Shown piece after piece: positions 56,869 to 64,000 of a stretch of DNA of 64,000 nt. Source of the stretch: Amaurobius ferox. Taxonomy: Eukaryota > Arthropoda > Arachnida > Araneae > Amaurobiidae. Made by a program: the position numbers and the translations under genes. The notes under the pieces are model-generated. The model had not been told where the DNA came from. It made no database searches and was given only the letters and a program-made list of their open reading frames with translations. Position 1 is the stretch's first letter, and every line of letters starts with the position of its first letter. Where the stretch lies: positions 93,848,914 to 93,912,913 of the forward strand of contig OX578138.1 of assembly GCA_951213105.1 (NCBI GenBank), read 5' to 3'.

Positions 56869-57771
56869 TAGGGGATACCAAAAACATTGACCTCGGCTTT
56901 TATCCTTTAAATATTGATCTTAGACATATATAATAATTTACAAAGTTATGTAAAAAAGGTACAAAATTTTTTGAAATCGATTACTTTTTTCAAGAGAATT
57001 AAATTTTAAGAAATACAAAATTTAAATTTGCATACAGTCCCCGTACAAAAACATTTCCAATGAGTAAAATGTGCCCCATACACCAATAAGGTAGTGTTCA
57101 AAATTTCAGTATTTTATCATAAAAAGTCCCAGAGATATAAAAAGACAAATATGCTGACTGAAACCACTTTTCGATGCATCGACATGGGTTCGCAGAGGGG
57201 AAAAATCATGATCGCGTTCCAGGGGTCATACACAAATTACGAAAGAAAACAATGATTACATAAATAAATAATAATTTTGCTATTTATTGGTACAAAAGTA
57301 TCTACACTGTGTGGAAATAATAACTTTACACAAAGATTACAAAGTTTGTTCAAAATATTTTCCATCCATGCCAAACGTCCAATCAAAATAAGAAGCAGAT
57401 ATTATTTGCCTACAATGCGTTTCTGCGTTGTGTCATTTGCACTCTTGCTGTAAACATTTACATTTTAATTTGTGATTAATCCCTCACCAACTTTGTTTAA
57501 ACATATCTCTGGGACTTTTTATGATAAAATGCTGATATTTTGTATATCATCTTATTAGTGTATGGGGCACATTTTACTCATTGGAAATGTTATTGTATGA
57601 GGGTCGTATAAAAATTTAAATTTTGTTTTTCTTCAAATTTAATCCCCTGAAATTTTTTATCGATTTCATAAAATTCTGTACCGTTTTTTACACAACTTTG
57701 TAATTTATTATATATGTCTAAGATCAATATTCAAGGAATAAAAGCCGAGGTCAATATTTTTGGACGACCTG
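56869..57771. mobile_element. Foldback/MITE-like element with ~268-bp inverted arms, ~0.9 kb
   Basis: The left arm (56869-57137) and right arm (57504-57771) are reverse complements with substitutions. Shared phrases are ATTGACCTCGGCTTTTAT, ATTGATCTTAGACATATATA, ATGAGTAAAATGTGCCCCAT and AAAAAGTCCCAGAGATAT. The outer end on the right reads CAGGTCGTCCAAAAATATTG on the minus strand and is preceded by TA; the left end is more decayed but also next to TA. TA targets and CAG-type ends would fit a Tc1/mariner-like MITE, which is inference. The centre (57138-57503) has no transposase frame. Confidence 0.82.
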
Positions 57772-58979
57772 TATAGTGGGTATGTAAGTCGTCAGAGAGG
57801 GTACGTAAACTCCTCATTATCATGGGGTTTTGAAGTTATATGAGCAAAAGTGTTGCATTATTCGATACACAACACAATATGTAGTTTTCTTTTGATTACA
57901 TATAACCTTTAAGTGAAACAAGTTTGGTAGAAAACTAGAAGAGTTAAATTTTAGATCTGCAACATCTGTGCTATATGCCAGTGTGCGTTTATTGTTTGCA
58001 CCAACCAACAGCTCGTCCGGTTAAGTGACTGAAAACGTTATATCTAAACGTTTCATTGTCAATACTTTCATTGTTTATGGTCTTATTCGGATGACACAAA
58101 CTCCATTAACCTATTAAAAGTTAATAATTTTTTTTCTGAAAAAAATTTTTTTTTTTTTCAAAAACCCAAAAATATCTGAACTTTTTAGTGCTTTGTACCA
58201 CCGTCCCACCCAATATACATGGGAATTTTCCCATTCGAAATGCTCGCAAGGAGAGAGAATAACGCTTCACAATAATCTATAATGAGTAATAATGTTGCTT
58301 ACTACTTTTGTTGCTTACTTGTAAAAGTATTTTATATTACTATAACGATGCAAATCTTTACTATCACCTCCTGGCATTAACAAAATTGCAAGCTTTCATT
58401 CGAATGCACTGAACGTAAGCTCCAACGATATGGATTTTTCAATCTTTCTCTTACAAAATTTGAAAAAAAAAATGAATTCTGGTATGATAAAGTCAAGTTC
58501 AGTTACACTCCAATAAATTATTTTAAATTTGATATTTACATTTAATTGGAACACAGTAAAGTAGCTTTGTTTCATATCTTATGAAAAGATTTTAATATAG
58601 ATTCCTTGATACTGGGATAGATCGTATTGTGCGTTTGAAAATTTAGCAAATTTGCAAGGTATTAAACATAAGAGATGGTTCCAAAATATATTTATGGAAG
58701 GAATGTAACATTTTACCAATCAAAACAATTTTTGGCATTCAACATTTAATTTAGTACTGCAATCAACAAACACAAATTTGCAAATTGGTGTCATGGCATC
58801 CGATAAACAGTATGTGATACTTATAAAACAGCAGTGTTTCCAAAGAGAGTTTTATCACCTTCTTTTGGGTGAATCAATATTTAATATAATGGAGACGTGT
58901 CCAATTTGTACACGGTCTAGTCTAATAAATTCTGGAACAATCACAACATTTATTTTAATGTGTTGAATCTTTAGACATC
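57772..58979. other. Unassigned AT-rich sequence
   Basis: Homopolymer-rich stretch at 58128-58160. GAATTCTGGTATGATAAAG at 58484 is weakly like 14520. Frames of 62 codons (57820-58008 minus; 58778-58966 plus) show no recognisable domain and are not called as genes. Confidence 0.4.
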
Positions 58980-60430
58980 AGAATGTTAAACCATCAGAAG
59001 TTATTAGCATTTTATAATAACAAAATATAACCAGTACAACTTCCTGTGAGTTAATAAAGTGTGACAATATTTAGCCTGTCAAGAAGTATCCAAATGCCGA
59101 ATATTAAATTATTAAAAGTTGCAAATAAGTTTGAGATAACAAAATATGGCCGCCATAACCACCTGCAAGTTAATAAAGTGGGGAGATATATTTATCCAGT
59201 CAAAAAGTATCAAAATGCCGAATATAAATTTATTAGAATTTGCAAATAATTTTGAAATAACAAAATATGACCGCCACAACCACCTGGGAGTTAATAAAGT
59301 GAGGAAATATATTCAACCGGTCAAAAAGTATCCAAATGCCGAATATTAAATTATTAAAAGTTGCAAATAATTTTGAGATAATAAAATATGACCGCCACAA
59401 CCACCTGCGAGTTAATACAGTGGGGAAATATATTCAACCGGTCAAAAAGTATCCAAATGCCGAATATTAAATTATTAAAAGTTTCAAATAATTTTGAGAT
59501 AATAAAATATGACCGCCACAACCACCTGCGAGTTAATGAAGTGGGGAAATATATATTTAACTGGGCAAAAAGTATCCAAATGCCGAATATTAAATTATTA
59601 AAAGTTGCAAATAATTTTGAGAAAACAAAATATGACCGCCACAACCACCTGCGAAATAATAAAGTGGGGAAATATATTCAACCGGTCAAAAAGTATCCAA
59701 ATGCAGAATATTAAATTATTTAAAGTAGCAAATAACTTTGATATAGCAAATTATGATCGACGCATAACCACCTGCGAGTTAATAAAGTGGGGAAATATAT
59801 TCAACCGGTCAAAAAGTATCCAAATGCAGAATATTAGATTATTTAAAGTTGCAAATAATTTTGAGATAATAAAATATGACCGCCACAACCACCTGCGAGT
59901 TAATAAAGTGGGGAAATATATTCAACCGGTCAAAAAGTATCCAAATGCAGAATATTAAATTATTAAAAGTTGCAAATAATTTTGAAAAAACAAAATATGA
60001 CCGCCACAACCACCTGCGAGTTAATAAAGTGGGGAAATATATTCAACCGGTCAAAAAGTATCCAAATGCAGAATATTAAATTATTTAAAGTTGCACATAA
60101 TTTTGATATAACAAATTATGATCGACGCATAACCACCTGCGAGTTAATAAAAAGGGGAAATATATTCAACCGGTCAAAAAAGTATCCAAATGCCGAATAT
60201 TAAATTATCAGAAGTTTCAAACATTTTTGAAATAACAAAATAGGACCACCGCGAACTCTTGTGAGTTTATAAAGCTGTGTAATATATTCAACCGGTCAAA
60301 AGAGTATCCAAACACCTAATATTAAATTATCAGAAGTTTCAAACATTTTTGAGATAACAAAATATGACCATCCCAAACTCTTGTGAGTTAAAGTGGTGCA
60401 ATATATTTATTTTTCCGATTTAAGAAGCAT
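58980..60430. repeat. ~122-bp satellite, about 12 units
   Basis: The phrase GAGTTAATAAAGTGGGGAAA (with variants) starts at 59048, 59167, 59288, 59409, 59530, 59653, 59776, 59897, 60018, 60141, 60263 and 60385, giving periods of 119-123 bp. Central units are very similar; units at both ends are more diverged. The units at 59653 and 60018 share the variant AAATTATGATCGACGCATAA and lie 365 bp (three units) apart, suggesting a higher-order duplication. The seven frames of 67-117 codons are the repeat read in rotating frames. Confidence 0.95.
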
Positions 60431-61283
60431 CCAAATGCCACTCGTTAATCATACACTTTGGATCGTACAGCCAAACCAAAAATCATTAGACTAGAAATAA
60501 TGGCACTATAAATAATTGTGCAACTCATGTGTTCTAAAAATAATTTTAATAATTCATTTTATATTGTTTCCAAAACTACAAAAAAAACACTCATTTTGTA
60601 TGGGATCATGGATTTTGCAAAGGCGCATACGCTAGAAAGATTGCTTGTGCAATTCTGACAATAATGACCGGATATATACGATAGAAACTATTAGATGTAC
60701 AGCTATATATTTAAGATAATAAAATATAGACGGCATACATTGAGTTTAAATATATTTTTTTCATTCACTTCGAGAACTGAAGCTAAACATACACTATCTC
60801 ATCAAGGGCCTTTTGTAATCTAGAACTATGTCCAGGACTGTTGTATTTGACGGACCCCATAAATAGGGAGCACAGCAACAACAAAAAAAAACTGTGCAAA
60901 ACTACAATTCTGTTGTTTCGCAACCTAACTACAAATAACTGCATTTTCAATTACGTATCTACGGTAATAGCTTCATATTTGTGGTTTTAATACCGTAAGC
61001 GCGTAACTACACACGTAATGTTGCGTATTTCTAGTATTTGGTATTAGTATTAGTAGTACGAGTATTAGTTAGTATTCCAAAGTTGTTAGCATTTCAAACA
61101 AATTTGTACGGTTGTTTATGTGCTACACATTGTGTTCATTTGTGACAAAGCCCTGTCTTGGACGCATCCTTTTTTCTACACCTTTATAGATTTTGAAAAC
61201 CTTTAACTTAAGTATTCAAATATTTTAAATTTTAAAATATTATTTAGAAAATTGTGGACTCCACATCAAACATAAGAGCTGGC
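60431..61283. other. Unassigned AT-rich sequence
   Basis: Poly-A run at 60880. TAGTATTAGTAGTACGAGTA is a local simple repeat near 61040. No gene recognised. Confidence 0.4.
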
Positions 61284-61700
61284 AATTTCGTCCATGTAGT
61301 TCAGCGGTAGAGCGTCGGATGGCCAGTTGGCAGATCCATGGTTCGATTTTTGGCTGGGGCAGCCTGGTTCTTTAGAATGGTGGTCGAATAAATCAACCCC
61401 GTAGGTTAGTGTCCGAAAATGGCCCTAGTATGACTAGCACGGATTTAGTGTAGGCCCGGATATGGAGCGCTGATTTCAAATTAGGAGGATAATGACCACC
61501 AGGAGGCTAACCTGAGGAAAAAATAGCAGGAGGTGGTCAGTCAGATTGTCAATTGCACTCCAATCTGACATTAGAAGGTGAAGAATTCAGAGTTCACTTC
61601 AAAGCAATTTCACCCCAGTAGCTCAACGGTAGGACTTCGGCTGTCCAGTTCGAAGACCCATGGTTCGATTCCCGGTTGAGGCAACACGGTTCTTTATAAA
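61284..61700 (+). mobile_element. tRNA-related SINE, family C, with two tRNA-like heads
   Basis: Head 1 (61290-61365) has GTAGTTCAGCGGTAGAGCG (A-box-like) and CCATGGTTCGATTTTTGG (B-box-like). Head 2 (61610-61690) has GTAGCTCAACGGTAGGAC and CCATGGTTCGATTCCCGG. Each is preceded by GCAATTTC and followed by a TGGTTCTTTA phrase, ~322 bp apart, so this is a tandem or dimeric element. The ~220-bp body between them contains GGAGGATAATGACCACCAGG. Neither head gives a good cloverleaf, so they are not tRNA genes. No convincing target duplication was found. Confidence 0.7.
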
Positions 61701-62682
61701 ATGTTAAAAATATCTACATAGATTCGCTCCTTTCAGAAAACAATTGCTCCCCACCCAACGAAAAACATAAAATCTAAGTATCTTGGAAAGAAACATTAGT
61801 CACCGTTTTTAAAAAAATTAGACATTTTTTAAAGTGTCTGAAATATTTCAACTTTCAAAGGATTTCCTGTTTATTCTGGAAAAATTTCATCACATGGAAG
61901 ATATTTTTGGCAGTTTCGGTAGCTTGGCGAAATATACGCATGAAATCATAGACCAGTTACTGCGATTCTCAATTATTTCATTCTATTACTATATGTTTGT
62001 GGATTGATTTCAGAGTAGAATTTATGTATATACTGGGAGTTTCGTGAAGAGTATAGGAATATAAAATCAACGGTTGGTCATACAAGCAAAGTAAAAGTTG
62101 AAGCAAAATAAGTAAATTGTAAAGGGTTTTGTTATGATTCTTACACGCCCATAAGTAATAATAATTTTATAAAAATGCAAACATTATTTTTATGCCCTCA
62201 CCCCAATAGAAATATAAATTAGTAAAATTTTCACCTTGTTTAATTAGGGCGAAATAAATGTACCCGTTACCTTATGATAATATATTCACTGAGATAATTA
62301 AATAGATAGATAATAGAATTTCTTCCAATTAACATGAGCTGTAAGTGTAAATATTGAATTCCCCTCAGCGAATATGGGGGATACATACAAATTTATTTCA
62401 AACAAGAAAACTACCAACCAAAATTTACTGGCACTTAATTTTGAACAATTTATTTGTTGCTGGAATTGACGCCAAATATGCCAAATAACAATACTTAGAA
62501 TACCTAGGGAGTTTGTATCAAAAGTTATGGGTTGAATTTTATTCGCTGTTATTAAGCATGAAGCAAAATTTACTAATAGACATATTTTTTTTATTGAAAG
62601 GCGTATATAAAATAAATTTCTTATTTTTATAAAATTATCAGTTCCGAGGGGTAGCTGAATATCCCTTTGTTTGCTGATAACA
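61701..62682. other. Unassigned AT-rich sequence
   Basis: No repeats shared with the rest of the window and no frame of note. Confidence 0.4.
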
Positions 62683-64000
62683 TTTTTAACACTTTACAGC
62701 ATAGTTAAAAAGTGTTTATGGCTTTGTTCGTTCTGTCTGTCTGTCTGTCTGTCTGCTTGTCCATCCGTTCTCACGATAATTGCCGTAAAAATTACTTTAT
62801 CAAAATGATATTTTAGTATGTTGTTGAGACTGTAAGTGAGACATGTGGGAATGTAAATGAATAATATCACCCAATTAGTTTTGGATTGAACCCGTGCTGA
62901 AGAAATGAAACACAATGAACTCCATGGGACCTAATTTTTCAAACATTTTTTAGGCAAAGTTAAAATTCACAAATTCCGTCGAAAATTTTAGAAAATATTT
63001 AAACTATTCCATAAAATATAAAAAAACAGTTTCAGAAAAATATGTTGGATAGTTTTTTAAATAAACATTAAAATAATAATGACAGATATATATATATGAA
63101 GAGATCACGTGACCCACCTCAAAATGAAATATGGCATCAATATTTTATCTAACTTCAATCAAAGTAAAATGTAAACAAGAGATTGTAAGATCAGTTGTAT
63201 AAGAATTACTGAATTTTTGTCACGCAAAATTATTTAGGTCTGGAGTCTTGAATGAAAGTCTATGAATAAAATATTCAGTAATTTTATATAGAGAGCCAGA
63301 CGATGTATATTTCGATGACGTCATTTAAATAAAGTTTGAATGAGGTTCTAAGCAATGAGTTAGAAAGTGCTTTTACCTCCATGGTTCTAATTTTCAAAAT
63401 AAAATAAATTATTGTAGTTCTGTGATAATTAAAAAATATCGCCTCTAAATGTATTGTATTTTAGAGATGTTTAAACAAAATTACTGGAATGTGTTTAACC
63501 AATACTTTATGCATAATTGATCTTGCATTTATATTTGATGTTGTATCCGTCCTAAAACTGCTTTATTTTTGCATATTATTTGTGTTTATAAGTTCTGAGC
63601 CTACACAATTTCAATATATTTTATTTTAAATGATCGCTAAACTTTGGTTTTTTCTACAACAAAGCCTAATTTTAACGTATGCAAAATGTAAACAAAATAA
63701 GCGATTGAAAGATGAGTAGTACTCGTATAAGAATTTCTGAACTTTTTAACGCAAAATTATGTAGCTCTGGAGTCTGGAATGTAAATGATATGAATGGAAT
63801 ATCAATTAATTGTACTTAGATAGGAAAACAAGCGATTTTATAGCATTGCCGTTTTTGATGAAGTTTTAAGTTTCCAAGTAAAATAAATTATTCTACTATG
63901 ATTATTTTAAGAATATCACCGTTGAATGTATCGCATTTTAGAGATGTTTAAATAAAATTGCAGTTCAGTTAGAAAGTGTTTCATAATCTATATGCGTGAT
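62683..64000 (+). mobile_element. F3 element, copy 5 (runs to the window edge)
   Basis: The hairpin AACACTTTACAGCATAG/TTAAAAAGTGTTT (62688-62718) is followed by a GTCTGTCTGTC tract (62733-62755), TTGGATTGAACCCGTGCTG, AAGAGATCACGTGACCC, and a long body. The 3' subterminal repeat CAGTTAGAAAGTGTTTCATA is at 63966-63985. The last bases (TATATGCGTGAT) correspond to the start of the 3' tail, so the element is essentially complete. The 73-codon minus frame at its 5' end is a shadow. Confidence 0.82.

Noticed and set aside
59061..60203. Seven overlapping frames of 62-117 codons that look like a repeated protein
   Set aside because: The unit is ~121 bp, which is not a multiple of three. The same DNA is read in rotating frames across the satellite, with no selection for one phase.
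61290..61690. Possible tRNA genes at the family C heads and at SINE-A/B heads
   Set aside because: A and B boxes are recognisable, but acceptor and anticodon stems do not pair well and the sequences continue into SINE bodies with tails or duplications.

Overview
This is 64 kb of AT-rich, non-coding eukaryotic DNA, almost certainly from an invertebrate animal and probably an arthropod. That taxonomic reading is inference. It rests on DINE-1/HINE-like and Helitron-like elements built around (GTCT)n/(GT)n tracts, on tRNA-derived SINEs with target-site duplications, and on long TA microsatellites. I find no convincing protein-coding gene, rRNA or functional tRNA. The longest open frames (198 codons, near 33.3-33.9 kb) are translations of a (TA)n microsatellite. 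Most other open frames are the same transposon or satellite read in several frames. The one stretch with any coding flavour is on the minus strand at 13.6-14.3 kb, and it is weak. No transposase, Rep/helicase or reverse transcriptase frame is visible, so every element here is non-autonomous or a remnant.

Layout. 1-7.4 kb is a tandem array of non-autonomous Helitrons (here H1), with five recognisable 3' ends (hairpin plus CTAG or TTAG) and two direct 3'-end-to-5'-end joints. 7.4-29.2 kb is a patchwork of three related hairpin-ended families. F1 has ends based on ACTTTCCCTGCA, F2 on ACTTTCCTTATATA and F3 on AACACTTTGCAAC. They are interspersed with moderately repeated families (F4-F7), a fresh 467-bp tandem duplication, a tRNA-derived SINE and a degenerate ~0.6-kb tandem repeat. 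29.2-31.4 kb is the longest stretch without recognised repeats. 31.4-39 kb holds a foldback element, the TA microsatellite, a 159-bp satellite and dispersed copies of SINE family A.

39.2-45.7 kb is a nested structure. An F2 element is split by 5.5 kb of two head-to-tail copies of a second Helitron (H2), and each H2 copy carries a tandem array of tRNA-like SINE heads. 45.7-46.5 kb is a long inverted repeat made of two F2 3' halves, followed by F3. 48.4-56.6 kb holds more F2 copies; one is hit by a 1,079-bp solo-LTR-like insertion (6-bp duplication) and by a 5'-truncated SINE (14-bp duplication). 56.87-57.77 kb is a foldback element with ~268-bp inverted arms. 59.0-60.4 kb is a ~122-bp satellite. 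61.3-61.7 kb is a third tRNA-related SINE and 62.7-64 kb is another F3.

Nothing here works together as a gene system; the logic is transposon nesting. The most notable observations are these. F1, F2 and F3 share one architecture (5' hairpin, GT-rich tract, 3' subterminal inverted repeat, 3' hairpin), and the family-specific inverted repeats change in step at both ends. Helitrons stand in head-to-tail tandem. H2 has absorbed and multiplied SINE heads. A ~70-bp insertion sits between perfect 14-bp duplications. Family names H1, H2, F1-F7 and SINE-A to C are local labels for this window only.
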